DNA of 5,343 bases from Actinomycetes bacterium. Lineage in GTDB: Bacteria > Actinomycetota > Actinomycetes > Propionibacteriales > Nocardioidaceae. Location of the stretch: the NCBI GenBank assembly GCA_029779385.1, contig JAKPAQ010000547.1, positions 1-5,343 of the forward strand, read 5' to 3'. Of the stretch, positions 1 to 5,343 are shown piece by piece; position 1 is the first letter of the stretch; every line of letters starts with the position of its first letter. Below the pieces are notes generated by a model. That model was given only the letters and a program-made list of their open reading frames with translations. It ran no database searches and was not told the origin of the DNA. The translations under genes and the position numbers were made by a program.

Positions 1-634
1 TCATGACGTAGGCGCGCGCGACCAGAACGCTTTGCAGACGGCGTTGAAAAACACTGAACCCAGTCGGCTCGGCTGGTCCGCTTCGGGTGATCAGCACGCC
101 CTCGGACTGCAGGATCGGCTCGCCAAAAACCGCCAACCCGGCCTGACGCAACGTAGTGCCGGTCTCTACGACGTCAGCAATCGCATCAGCGACACCGAGC
201 CGAATGGAGGTTTCGACGGCACCATCGAGTCGGACCACGTCAGACTCGATACCTAGCGAACTCAAGTAGGTACGCACGATTCCTGGGTAGGAGGTGGCGA
301 TCCGTTTGCCCGCCAACTGCTCAACCGCGGACATTTCGCCCTCGGCGGCGGCAAAGCGAAAAGTCGAGGCCGCAAAACCCAACGTCATCGACTCGTCGGC
401 CTTCGCACCCGAATCGAGCAACAGGTCCCGGCCGGTGATTCCGGCGTCTAGCGTGCCTTCGCCGACATAGATCGCAATGTCGCGCGGGCGCAAATAGAAG
501 AATTCGACATCGTTTTCGGCGTCAACCGTGACGAGGTCTTTGGAGTTACGACGTTGGCGGTACCCGGCCTCGGCCAGCATCGCGGCCGCAGCCTCAGATA
601 GGGCGCCCTTGTTCGGGACGGCAACCTTGAGCAT
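1..634 (-). CDS. hisG: ATP phosphoribosyltransferase (3' end beyond window)
   Basis: First step of histidine synthesis: condenses ATP with PRPP to phosphoribosyl-ATP in the cytosol. I read 211 uninterrupted codons from the ATG at 634 to the left edge, beginning MLKVAVPNKGALSE. The two-lobed catalytic domain is visible: RPRDIAIYVGEG (49-60), GITGRDL (65-71), and the family's PRPP-binding signature at about 141-162, with GVADAIADVVETGTTL inside it. Actinobacterial long-form HisG proteins are about 280-290 residues, so roughly 70-80 C-terminal residues are missing. In long forms these hold the ACT-like domain that binds histidine for feedback inhibition; its presence here is inferred, not seen. 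The start is fixed by alignment to the family's N-terminus and by AAGGA 5 nt upstream. It lies 8 nt after hisE, which makes its substrate-to-product partner. No frameshift or missing motif is seen. Confidence 0.96.
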   Translation of the reverse strand, partial: MLKVAVPNKGALSEAAAAMLAEAGYRQRRNSKDLVTVDAENDVEFFYLRPRDIAIYVGEGTLDAGITGRDLLLDSGAKADESMTLGFAASTFRFAAAEGEMSAVEQLAGKRIATSYPGIVRTYLSSLGIESDVVRLDGAVETSIRLGVADAIADVVETGTTLRQAGLAVFGEPILQSEGVLITRSGPAEPTGFSVFQRRLQSVLVARAYVM

Positions 635-638
635 CAGA

Positions 639-644
639 TTCCTT
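639..644 (-). promoter_or_regulatory. hisG ribosome binding site spanning the hisE stop
   Basis: AAGGAA on the minus strand, with its first two bases inside the hisE TAA stop (645-643). The AAGGA core ends 5 nt before the hisG ATG. This placement suggests that ribosomes finishing hisE can pass directly to hisG. Confidence 0.75.
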
Positions 645-906
645 ACAGGTGTGAGTAGACGTCGTCAAGACTGATGCCAGCGGCAATCATCATCACCTGC
701 GCGTGGTACAGCAGCTGGCTGATCTCCTCGGCCGCACGCGCAGGTCCCTCGTGCTCGGCAGCCATCCACGATTCGGCGGCTTCCTCGACGAGCTTCTTGC
801 CAATCGCGTGTACTCCGCCGTCGAGTTCGGCAACCGTGCGCGAACCCTCAGGGCGGGTGGCGGCCTTTTCGGAAAGTTCCGCGAATAAGCCATCGAACGT
901 CTTCAT
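643..906 (-). CDS. hisE: Phosphoribosyl-ATP pyrophosphatase
   Basis: Second step of histidine synthesis: hydrolyses phosphoribosyl-ATP to phosphoribosyl-AMP and pyrophosphate. The protein is 87 residues, starting [15 protein letters not shown]. It is an all-alpha MazG-like fold: the acidic metal-binding helices are visible as [18 protein letters not shown] and [16 protein letters not shown], and it ends in the family's usual [10 protein letters not shown]. The length suits a stand-alone actinobacterial HisE (HisI is not fused to it). The frame is open upstream to 996, and an ATG also exists at 915. I chose 906 because AGGA lies 8 nt before it, whereas at 915 the AGG abuts the ATG; the longer version would also add an R/P-rich tail absent from the family and overlap ribH deeply. 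It sits 10 nt after ribH and 8 nt before hisG, so it is probably translationally linked to both. Confidence 0.95.
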   Translation of the reverse strand: MKTFDGLFAELSEKAATRPEGSRTVAELDGGVHAIGKKLVEEAAESWMAAEHEGPARAAEEISQLLYHAQVMMIAAGISLDDVYSHL

Positions 907-914
907 CAAGGTCA

Positions 915-918
915 TCCT
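915..918 (-). promoter_or_regulatory. hisE ribosome binding site, decides start at 906
   Basis: AGGA overlaps the ribH TAG stop (919-917) and ends 8 nt before the ATG at 906. It contains the first base of the alternative ATG at 915, which therefore has no usable Shine-Dalgarno sequence at normal spacing. This supports 906 as the hisE start. Confidence 0.65.
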
Positions 919-1396
919 ATCGGCGCAGTGCGATCGACTTGAGCGTCGCCCACGTGGCGAGGGCCGCCTCGGCGGCTTCTGCGCCCTTGTCTTCAACTGA
1001 ATCTGGCAATCCCGCCCGGTCCAATGCTTGGGTTTCGTCGTCGCAAGTCAGCAAACCGAAACCGACCGGAACGCCGGTATCAAGCGCGACGCGAGACAGG
1101 CCATCAGTGGCGGCGGCACTCACATATTCAAAGTGTGGGGTGCCGCCACGGATGATCACGCCAAGGGCAATCACCGCGTCATAATCGGCACGCGCACAGG
1201 CTTGGGCGATTATCGGCAACTCGAAAGAGCCAGCCGCGCGGATGAGGTCGACCTCGGTTACGCCCGCGGCGGTCAACGTCCGCTGCGAGCCGGCGATCAG
1301 TCCCTCCAGCACCTCGGTGTGCCAACTGGAGGCAACAATCGCGACCTTCGCGCCCGCAGCGTCAATCGACAGCGACGGTGCACCGTGTCCGGCCAT
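917..1396 (-). CDS. ribH: 6,7-dimethyl-8-ribityllumazine synthase
   Basis: Penultimate step of riboflavin synthesis: condenses 5-amino-6-ribitylamino-uracil with 3,4-dihydroxy-2-butanone 4-phosphate to give lumazine. The 159 residues match the family length. Visible motifs are VASSWHTEV (21-29, with Trp25 at the ring-stacking position), GSFELP (56-61), [16 protein letters not shown] (77-92, including the phosphate-binding GGT and likely catalytic His88), [16 protein letters not shown] (110-125) and DRAGL with the phosphate-contacting Arg (126-130), followed by [12 protein letters not shown]. The loop reads TCDDETQ where TTDTEEQ is more usual, a mild variation. Members assemble into pentamers or 60-mers; which applies cannot be read here. 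The start is the ATG one base after the ribBA stop (TGA-G-ATG), preceded by GAGGAG. It receives products from both RibBA and RibD and feeds RibE. Confidence 0.97.
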   Translation of the reverse strand: MAGHGAPSLSIDAAGAKVAIVASSWHTEVLEGLIAGSQRTLTAAGVTEVDLIRAAGSFELPIIAQACARADYDAVIALGVIIRGGTPHFEYVSAAATDGLSRVALDTGVPVGFGLLTCDDETQALDRAGLPDSVEDKGAEAAEAALATWATLKSIALRR

Positions 1397-1397
1397 C

Positions 1398-2639
1398 TCA
1401 GTTCTCCTCTTCCAACTTCAGGTCCGGCAGATCGTGACCCATCCGAGCCGCTTTCGTCTGCAAGTACCGCAGGTTGTCACTCGTTGGTGCGATCACGACC
1501 GGCAGCCGCTGAGCAACCTTCACGCCGTACTGCTCCAACTGGTTTGCCTTGTCCGGATTATTGGTCAACAAGCGAACCGACACGACGCCGAGGTTGCGCA
1601 AAATCTGCGCACCGGCGGCGTAGTCACGCTCATCCTCGCCAAACCCGAGGGCGAGATTGGCATCGACCGTGTCGTGACCCAAATCTTGGAGTTCGTAGGC
1701 CTGAAGTTTGTGTAGCAGGCCAATTCCGCGGCCCTCGTGACCACGCAGATAGACCACAATCCCCGAGCCGTTCTTGGTCACCTCGGCCATCGAGGCTTCC
1801 AGTTGCGGGCCACAATCGCAGCGCCGCGAACCAAAAACGTCACCGGTTAGGCATTCCGAATGCAGCCGAACCATTACCTCTTCGGTTCCCGGATCGCCAT
1901 AAACGAGCGCGACATGTTCTGCACCTTCGACTCGATCGCGAAAACCGAACGCCTTGAACTCGCCGAACTCGGTCGGTAGGCGGGTCTCGGCCAAGCGCTC
2001 CACCTGAGTTTCATGGAGCCGCAAATGGATCTGTAAGTCTTCGATAGAGACGAGCGCCAGATCGTGTTCGTCAGCGAACTCGCGCAGCTCGGGCGCCCGC
2101 TTTAGCGTGCCGTCATCGTTCATCACTTCGCCGATGACACCGGCGGGCGTCAGGCCCGCTAGGCGGGCGAAGTCCACGGCTGCTTCGGTGTGGCCGGCGC
2201 GTTCAAGAACACCGGCAGGCTTGGCCCGAAGCGGCACAATGTGGCCTGGCTGAACCAACTCGAACGGTTCGGTAGCCGAATCGGCCAGGACCCGGCAAGT
2301 CCGAGCCCGGTCAGCCGCCGAAATGCCGGTGGTAATCCCGTCACGAGCGTCGATCGAGATCGTGTAGGCCGTGCGCATCATTTCGCGGTTATGCGGAGTC
2401 ATCAACGGGATCGAAAGCCGGTCGAGAATCTCACCGGTGATCGGCGCGCAAATCAGTCCGCTTGAGTAGCGCACGAGGAAAGCCATCAGCTCAGGAGTTG
2501 ACTTGGATGCGGCGAAGATGATGTCGCCTTCGTTCTCGCGACTCTCGTCATCGACGACGACGATTGCTTTTCCGGCCGCGATATCGGCGATCGCCCGCTC
2601 GATGCTGTCTAGCCGGACGCCGGGATACTGATCGCTCAT
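1398..2639 (-). CDS. ribBA: Bifunctional DHBP synthase / GTP cyclohydrolase II
   Basis: Supplies both precursors of the flavin ring system. The N-terminal domain (about 1-210) converts ribulose 5-phosphate to 3,4-dihydroxy-2-butanone 4-phosphate plus formate; the C-terminal domain (about 215-413) opens GTP to the diaminopyrimidine. The 413 residues are normal for the fusion. In the first domain I see [12 protein letters not shown] (28-39, metal-binding acidic loop), [17 protein letters not shown] (100-116), PGHIVPLRA (131-139), [15 protein letters not shown] (148-162) and GEVMNDDG (170-177). In the second, [10 protein letters not shown]...RRCDCG gives the zinc triad Cys263, Cys274 and Cys276 (C-x10-C-x-C); [11 protein letters not shown] follows, then DERD (336-339, catalytic Asp/Arg) and LLTNNPDK. 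Both active sites look intact, unlike RibBA versions with one decayed domain. Its ATG overlaps the ribE stop as ATGA. Confidence 0.97.
   Translation of the reverse strand: MSDQYPGVRLDSIERAIADIAAGKAIVVVDDESRENEGDIIFAASKSTPELMAFLVRYSSGLICAPITGEILDRLSIPLMTPHNREMMRTAYTISIDARDGITTGISAADRARTCRVLADSATEPFELVQPGHIVPLRAKPAGVLERAGHTEAAVDFARLAGLTPAGVIGEVMNDDGTLKRAPELREFADEHDLALVSIEDLQIHLRLHETQVERLAETRLPTEFGEFKAFGFRDRVEGAEHVALVYGDPGTEEVMVRLHSECLTGDVFGSRRCDCGPQLEASMAEVTKNGSGIVVYLRGHEGRGIGLLHKLQAYELQDLGHDTVDANLALGFGEDERDYAAGAQILRNLGVVSVRLLTNNPDKANQLEQYGVKVAQRLPVVIAPTSDNLRYLQTKAARMGHDLPDLKLEEEN
1404..1409 (-). promoter_or_regulatory. ribH ribosome binding site within ribBA
   Basis: GAGGAG encoded in the last codons of ribBA (the LEEEN tail), ending 7 nt before the ribH ATG. 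It is among the strongest Shine-Dalgarno matches in the window and agrees with translational coupling from ribBA. Confidence 0.75.
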
Positions 2640-3235
2640 GTTTGCGATCCTTTCTCGAGCAACCGCTCGACGTACTTGGCAATCACGTCAACCTCTAAGT
2701 TGACGCGGTCTCCGGGGTTTCGGGCGCCAAGCACAGTGTCGGCGATCGTGGTGGGGATGAGTGAAACGCTGAACCAGTCGTCGGCGGCTTCAACGACGGT
2801 CAGCGACGTGCCGTCGACGGTGATCGAGCCCTTTTCCACCAGGTAGCGACTCAACTTCTGCGGCAAGGTGAACCGAAAAACCTCCCAGTGTTCGCTGGGG
2901 GTCCGGTCCAAGACGGTCGCGGTGCCATCGACATGGCCTTGGACAATGTGCCCGCCCATTCGCGCGCCGGCGGCCATTGCCCGCTCCAGGTTGACTTCGT
3001 CGCCAGTTTTCAGATCGCCCAAACTGGTGCGCTCTAGGCTCTCGCGCATCACATCGGCGCTAAACGAATCGGCGGTTGGGTCGATGACCGTTAAGCAGCA
3101 GCCATTCACCGCGATCGAGTCACCGTGCTTGGCGTCGCTGGTGACCAACGGGCCACGGATCGTCAAGCGAACCGAATCGCCAAGGTCATTCAGCGAAAGC
3201 ACGGTCCCACGTTCTTCAATCAATCCGGTGAACAT
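2636..3235 (-). CDS. ribE: Riboflavin synthase, alpha subunit
   Basis: Last step of the pathway: dismutates two 6,7-dimethyl-8-ribityllumazine molecules into riboflavin and 5-amino-6-ribitylamino-uracil. The gene is called ribC in some species. The 199 residues are the standard length and begin with the conserved [12 protein letters not shown]. Two tandem lumazine-binding barrels are visible. Repeat 1 has [13 protein letters not shown] (38-50) and [10 protein letters not shown] (58-67); repeat 2 begins near [12 protein letters not shown] (93-104) and has [13 protein letters not shown] (135-147) and FSVSLIPTT (155-163). The matching GDxxxVxGxxLTV pattern shows the internal duplication. It ends with the usual [15 protein letters not shown] helix, which contributes to trimerisation in known structures. 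The ATG overlaps the ribD stop by one base (TGATG), and GGAGG lies 9 nt upstream. No anomalies were noticed. Confidence 0.97.
   Translation of the reverse strand: MFTGLIEERGTVLSLNDLGDSVRLTIRGPLVTSDAKHGDSIAVNGCCLTVIDPTADSFSADVMRESLERTSLGDLKTGDEVNLERAMAAGARMGGHIVQGHVDGTATVLDRTPSEHWEVFRFTLPQKLSRYLVEKGSITVDGTSLTVVEAADDWFSVSLIPTTIADTVLGARNPGDRVNLEVDVIAKYVERLLEKGSQT
2648..2653 (-). promoter_or_regulatory. ribBA ribosome binding site within ribE
   Basis: AAAGGA near the 3' end of ribE, ending 8 nt before the ribBA ATG. Together with the ATGA stop/start overlap it supports this start and coupled translation of the two genes. Confidence 0.7.
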
Positions 3236-4284
3236 CAGTGTTCGCCTCCGGTTCCCATGTCTTCGCGAGGTGCGCGACCAGGCGTGCCGATGATCCGAAT
3301 GTCAGGACCGATCATGGTCAGATCGTTCAAGTCGATTGGTCGAATGTCGGCGAGGGTGGTCGCCTCGCCCTCAAGCGCAGCGCGGCCCGAACCGAGCATC
3401 GCAACCGCGTGATAGCCGATAACGCGGTCGATCAGGCCTTCACCCCAAAAGGCTCCCGCAAGCCTCGGACCACCTTCGAGCCAGACGTGATGGATGCCTT
3501 CGGCGTGGAGCAGACTGAGTACCTCGTGCGGGTCGCGGGACCTAATTTGACGAGTCGGCGCGGTTCGGTCAAAGACTCGGTAATAGTCCGGAATATTGGA
3601 TTCGCCAACTATTACCCGCAGCGGCTGCTGGTCAAACGGCAACGGGAGATCGTTTTCGTCGCGCACCGTCAACCTTGGGTCGTCGGCCAACACCGAGTAC
3701 GTACCCGCAACGATCGCATCGCATTCGGCCCGAAATTGCTGAACGTCACGGCGGGCGGCCTCACTGGTAATCCATTTGCTTGAGCCGTCTGGCGCGGCGC
3801 TCAGTCCGTCCAAGGTGGCCGCGTATTTCCAAGTCACGAACGGGCGCGGGTGGCGATAGCGAAATGCCCACGGTTCGATCAGTGCGTCAGTTTGTTCGAC
3901 GCAGACGCCGCCTTCAACGTCGATGCCGGCGGCCGAAAGAGCAGCCGCTCCCCCAGCACCTGCTGCCGGGTCAGTCGACCCGAAAACAACTCGGCTGACG
4001 CCGGCGTCGATCAGTGCGGTTGTACATGGTCCGGTACGGCCGGTGTGATTGCACGGTTCGAGGGTGACCACAGCTGTCGCGCCACGGGCGCGCTCACCAG
4101 CTTGGGAGAGCGCATCGACCTCCGCGTGTGGTGTACCCGCCCCCCGATGGGTGCCAACGGCCAACTGTGTACCGTCGGCGTCCAGCAGGACACAGCCGAC
4201 CCGAGGATTAGGCAGGGTGCGGCCAGCGGTTGCGGCGGCTTCAAGAGCGCGCGCCATCGCGTCGATCTCAATCTGGTTGGCCAC
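3235..4284 (-). CDS. ribD: Bifunctional pyrimidine deaminase/reductase
   Basis: Catalyses steps 2 and 3 after GTP opening: deamination of the diaminopyrimidine, then NADPH-dependent reduction of the ribosyl to the ribityl side chain. The 349 residues fit the fused family. The deaminase domain (about 1-145) carries NPRVGCVL (26-33), the zinc His and proton-shuttling Glu of HAE (53-55), and PC-x8-C with Cys78 and Cys87. The reductase domain (about 148-335) has KYAATLDG (153-160), WITSEAARRD (171-180), VLADDPRLTVR (198-208) and LEGGPRLAGAFW (269-280). The nucleotide-loop segment reads AGTYSVLADDP, with Ser where Thr is common, a conservative change. I place the start at the GTG at 4284; an in-frame TAG at 4296-4294 bars anything longer. 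An ATG at 4257 would remove nine residues, including the acidic stretch before MARAL. It lies 17 nt after rpe with no Shine-Dalgarno sequence but with a -10-like TAGACT. Confidence 0.95.
   Translation of the reverse strand: MANQIEIDAMARALEAAATAGRTLPNPRVGCVLLDADGTQLAVGTHRGAGTPHAEVDALSQAGERARGATAVVTLEPCNHTGRTGPCTTALIDAGVSRVVFGSTDPAAGAGGAAALSAAGIDVEGGVCVEQTDALIEPWAFRYRHPRPFVTWKYAATLDGLSAAPDGSSKWITSEAARRDVQQFRAECDAIVAGTYSVLADDPRLTVRDENDLPLPFDQQPLRVIVGESNIPDYYRVFDRTAPTRQIRSRDPHEVLSLLHAEGIHHVWLEGGPRLAGAFWGEGLIDRVIGYHAVAMLGSGRAALEGEATTLADIRPIDLNDLTMIGPDIRIIGTPGRAPREDMGTGGEH
3245..3249 (-). promoter_or_regulatory. ribE ribosome binding site within ribD
   Basis: GGAGG in the final codons of ribD, ending 9 nt before the ribE ATG, which overlaps the ribD TGA by one base. 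This is a near-consensus site and supports the chosen start. Confidence 0.75.
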
Positions 4285-4290
4285 CGAAGA

Positions 4291-4296
4291 AGTCTA
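4291..4296 (-). promoter_or_regulatory. Candidate leaderless -10 box before ribD
   Basis: TAGACT on the minus strand matches the actinobacterial TANNNT -10 element. It ends 6 nt before the ribD GTG, so transcription could begin at or very near the first base of the start codon. No Shine-Dalgarno sequence is present in the 17-nt spacer (GCAAGTAGACTTCTTCG). I could not find a convincing -35 hexamer at 16-18 nt. The first three bases also form the in-frame TAG that limits the ribD frame. The function is inferred from position and motif only. Confidence 0.5.
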
Positions 4297-4301
4297 CTTG
4301 C

Positions 4302-4958
4302 TCAGTGGCAAGCGGTTACGGCCGTCTGGCGAAGCCGGTCAACCATGTCGCCTGGGTCGGCGGCGCTGTAGACGGCTGAACCAGCCACAAAGGTGTCCGC
4401 GCCCGCCTCAGCGCAGCGTTCAATAGTTTCCAGAGAGACGCCGCCATCAACCTGTAGCCAAATGTCGCCGCCAACCTTATCGAGCAAGGCACGAGTGCGG
4501 CGAATTTTAGGCAGACACATGTCGAGGAACTTCTGGCCGCCAAAACCTGGCTCAACGGTCATGATCAACACCATGTCCAGTTCAGGCAACAAATCTTCGT
4601 AGGGTTCGATCGCAGTGGCCGGTTTGAGCGCCATCGAGGCGCGCGCGCCCTTCGCGCGCAGCTCTCGAGCCAAACGCACTGGCGCCTTGGCCGCCTCGAT
4701 ATGGAAAGTCACGCTAGAGGCACCGGCCTCGACGAACTGCGGTGCCCAGCGATCGGGATCCTCAATCATCAGGTGAGCATCAATGGGTTGGGACGCGGCC
4801 TTTGCCAGCGCCTCAATTACCGGTGCGCCAAGCGTCAGGTTCGGCACAAAGTGGTTGTCCATCACGTCCATGTGCAAGAAGTCCGCCGTTGGGATCCGCG
4901 CGGCCTCGGCGGCCAGATTGGCGAAATCAGCGTTGAGCAAGCTAGGCGTGATGCGCAT
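4302..4958 (-). CDS. rpe: Ribulose-phosphate 3-epimerase
   Basis: Interconverts ribulose 5-phosphate and xylulose 5-phosphate in the pentose phosphate pathway. The 218 residues form a complete TIM barrel. Visible are [13 protein letters not shown] (3-15), [12 protein letters not shown] (29-40), DAHLMIEDP (60-68), HIEA (86-89), PGFGGQKF (137-144), QVDGGV (169-174) and AGSAVY (192-197). His29, Asp31, His62 and Asp171 occupy the metal-ligand positions of the family, with Asp31 and Asp171 the expected acid/base pair. The ATG at 4958 gives the usual N-terminus and follows the rsmB stop by 16 nt; that spacer has no Shine-Dalgarno sequence but does contain TACCCT 6 nt before the ATG. It precedes ribD, and its substrate is what the first RibBA domain consumes, so co-location with the flavin genes makes metabolic sense. 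All key residues are present. Confidence 0.97.
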   Translation of the reverse strand: MRITPSLLNADFANLAAEAARIPTADFLHMDVMDNHFVPNLTLGAPVIEALAKAASQPIDAHLMIEDPDRWAPQFVEAGASSVTFHIEAAKAPVRLARELRAKGARASMALKPATAIEPYEDLLPELDMVLIMTVEPGFGGQKFLDMCLPKIRRTRALLDKVGGDIWLQVDGGVSLETIERCAEAGADTFVAGSAVYSAADPGDMVDRLRQTAVTACH

Positions 4959-4964
4959 GAGGCG

Positions 4965-4970
4965 AGGGTA
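4965..4970 (-). promoter_or_regulatory. Candidate leaderless -10 box before rpe
   Basis: TACCCT on the minus strand fits TANNNT and ends 6 nt before the rpe ATG, the same geometry as the box ahead of ribD. The 16-nt spacer (GCGATACCCTCGCCTC) lacks any AGGAGG-like sequence. No clear -35 was found. Promoter activity is inferred; coupling to rsmB translation is the alternative explanation for the missing ribosome binding site. Confidence 0.45.
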
Positions 4971-4974
4971 TCGC

Positions 4975-5343
4975 TCAGGAGCGACGCAAGATCGCCAGGT
5001 ACATCGCGTCCGTGCCGTCTAGGTGCGGCCACCAGCGGTATTCAGCCTCCAACGCCAGTTCGGGTCGCTCAGAAAGAACGGCATCGACAACCTCGCGCGT
5101 TTCGGCCAGCAGCGGCGAGCAAGTTGCATAGCCGACCACGCCGCCAACTCTGACTAAGTCTGCCGCGTTAGTTAATAGTTGGGTCTGCAGCGCAACAAGT
5201 TCTGGCACGTCTTGGGGTTTGCGGCGCCAACGTGCTTCTGGTCGCCGACGCAAGGCGCCCAGTCCGGTACAAGGCGCGTCGAGTAGAACCCGGTCGAAAG
5301 ACTCATCTTCCCAAGGTCCTTCTCGACCATCGTGCACGGTCAC
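4975..5343 (-). CDS. rsmB: 16S rRNA m5C methyltransferase, C-terminal part
   Basis: SAM-dependent RNA cytosine-C5 methyltransferase of the RsmB/Sun/Fmu type, which in characterised bacteria modifies C967 of 16S rRNA. Only the last 122 codons lie in the window; the frame runs off the right edge, and the GTG at the very edge is an internal valine, not a start. Two catalytic cysteine motifs are present: [18 protein letters not shown] (22-39 of the visible part, motif IV with Cys25) and [15 protein letters not shown] (72-86, motif VI with the nucleophilic Cys75). Both are needed for methyl transfer and enzyme release. The C-terminus [17 protein letters not shown] is typical of the actinobacterial members. 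Full-length proteins are roughly 430-480 residues, so the N-terminal NusB-like RNA-binding domain and most of the SAM site are outside. Placement before rpe and the rib genes is common in Actinobacteria. RsmB is preferred over RsmF, without proof of target site. Confidence 0.9.
   Translation of the reverse strand: MTVHDGREGPWEDESFDRVLLDAPCTGLGALRRRPEARWRRKPQDVPELVALQTQLLTNAADLVRVGGVVGYATCSPLLAETREVVDAVLSERPELALEAEYRWWPHLDGTDAMYLAILRRS

Larger units (their letters stand above)
1..5343 (-). other. rsmB-rpe-rib-his gene cluster, probable operon
   Basis: Eight co-directional genes are packed with gaps or overlaps, in order of transcription, of 16, 17, -1, -4, 1, 10 and 8 nt. Stop/start overlaps (TGATG, ATGA) and ribosome binding sites inside preceding genes make coupled translation from ribD to hisG likely. 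The cluster encodes the flavin pathway from GTP and ribulose 5-phosphate to riboflavin, apart from the phosphatase step, plus the first two histidine enzymes. No terminator-like hairpin with a T-tract lies between any genes. Both ends of the cluster are cut by the window. No RibM-type transporter gene is interposed, unlike some relatives. Confidence 0.8.

Noticed and set aside
32..256. A 74-codon plus-strand frame near the left edge
   Set aside because: Fully antisense to hisG, whose minus-strand frame I translated without a stop from 634 to the edge and which carries the PRPP-binding signature.
643..996. HisE with an N-terminal extension of 30 residues
   Set aside because: The extension is an Arg/Pro/Ser-rich tail that is the out-of-frame reading of the ribH C-terminus, is not seen in the family, and the internal ATG at 906 has the ribosome binding site.
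1028..1957. A 309-codon open frame on the plus strand opposite ribH and ribBA
   Set aside because: Its product is rich in Arg, Pro and Ser with no recognisable motif, and it lies entirely antisense to two genes with complete catalytic motifs. Long open antisense frames are expected opposite GC-rich coding DNA.
3238..3783. A 181-codon plus-strand frame opposite ribD, and similar ones at 3850-4371 and 4701-5153
   Set aside because: These are antisense to well-supported ribD, rpe and rsmB, with no family features; they are by-products of the codon structure of the real genes.
4641..4659. Perfect 7-bp GC-only inverted repeat with a 5-nt loop
   Set aside because: It lies inside rpe, where it encodes an ordinary Arg/Ala/Lys/Gly stretch (around RAKGARA). 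It has no T-tract, and alternating GC runs give such palindromes by chance.
1..5343. A novel defence, mobile or otherwise undescribed system
   Set aside because: All coding space is taken by eight conserved biosynthetic or RNA-modification genes with intact motifs. No repeats, transposase, toxin-antitoxin pair, tRNA, attachment site or compositional break was seen.

Overview
The window is a stretch of actinobacterial housekeeping chromosome. Every recognisable gene lies on the minus strand, so transcription runs from high to low coordinates. The protein sequences are of actinobacterial type: the RibD hinge reads PRPFVTWKYAATLDG, Rpe reads VMDNHFVPN, HisG is long-form-like, and ribBA-ribH is followed by hisE-hisG. 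The DNA is moderately GC-rich by eye, with fewer G/C third positions than Streptomyces (CTA, TTG, AGT and TAT occur). That suggests a mid-GC actinomycete, but I cannot name a genus.

Layout in the direction of transcription: 3' part of rsmB (16S rRNA m5C methyltransferase, cut by the right edge); 16 nt; rpe (ribulose-phosphate 3-epimerase); 17 nt; ribD (bifunctional deaminase/reductase); 1-nt overlap; ribE (riboflavin synthase); 4-nt ATGA overlap; ribBA (DHBP synthase / GTP cyclohydrolase II); 1 nt; ribH (lumazine synthase); 10 nt; hisE (PR-ATP pyrophosphatase); 8 nt; hisG (ATP phosphoribosyltransferase, its C-terminal part cut by the left edge). No non-coding stretch exceeds 17 nt, and there are no RNA genes, mobile elements, repeats or CRISPR arrays.

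The genes make metabolic sense together. RibBA uses GTP and ribulose 5-phosphate, RibD and RibH carry the intermediates forward, and RibE makes riboflavin. Only the dephosphorylation step and the flavokinase/FAD synthetase are absent here. Rpe acts on the same ribulose 5-phosphate pool. HisG and HisE catalyse the first two steps of histidine synthesis from PRPP, also derived from the pentose phosphates.

No new biological system is visible. The most interesting signal is in the start regions. The five genes from ribE to hisG each have a clear Shine-Dalgarno sequence inside the preceding gene or across its stop codon. rpe and ribD have none; instead each has a TANNNT -10-like hexamer ending exactly 6 nt before the start codon (TACCCT and TAGACT). 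This is the arrangement of actinobacterial leaderless promoters. It suggests that the apparent single operon has two internal leaderless promoters, and it leaves no room for an FMN riboswitch directly ahead of ribD.
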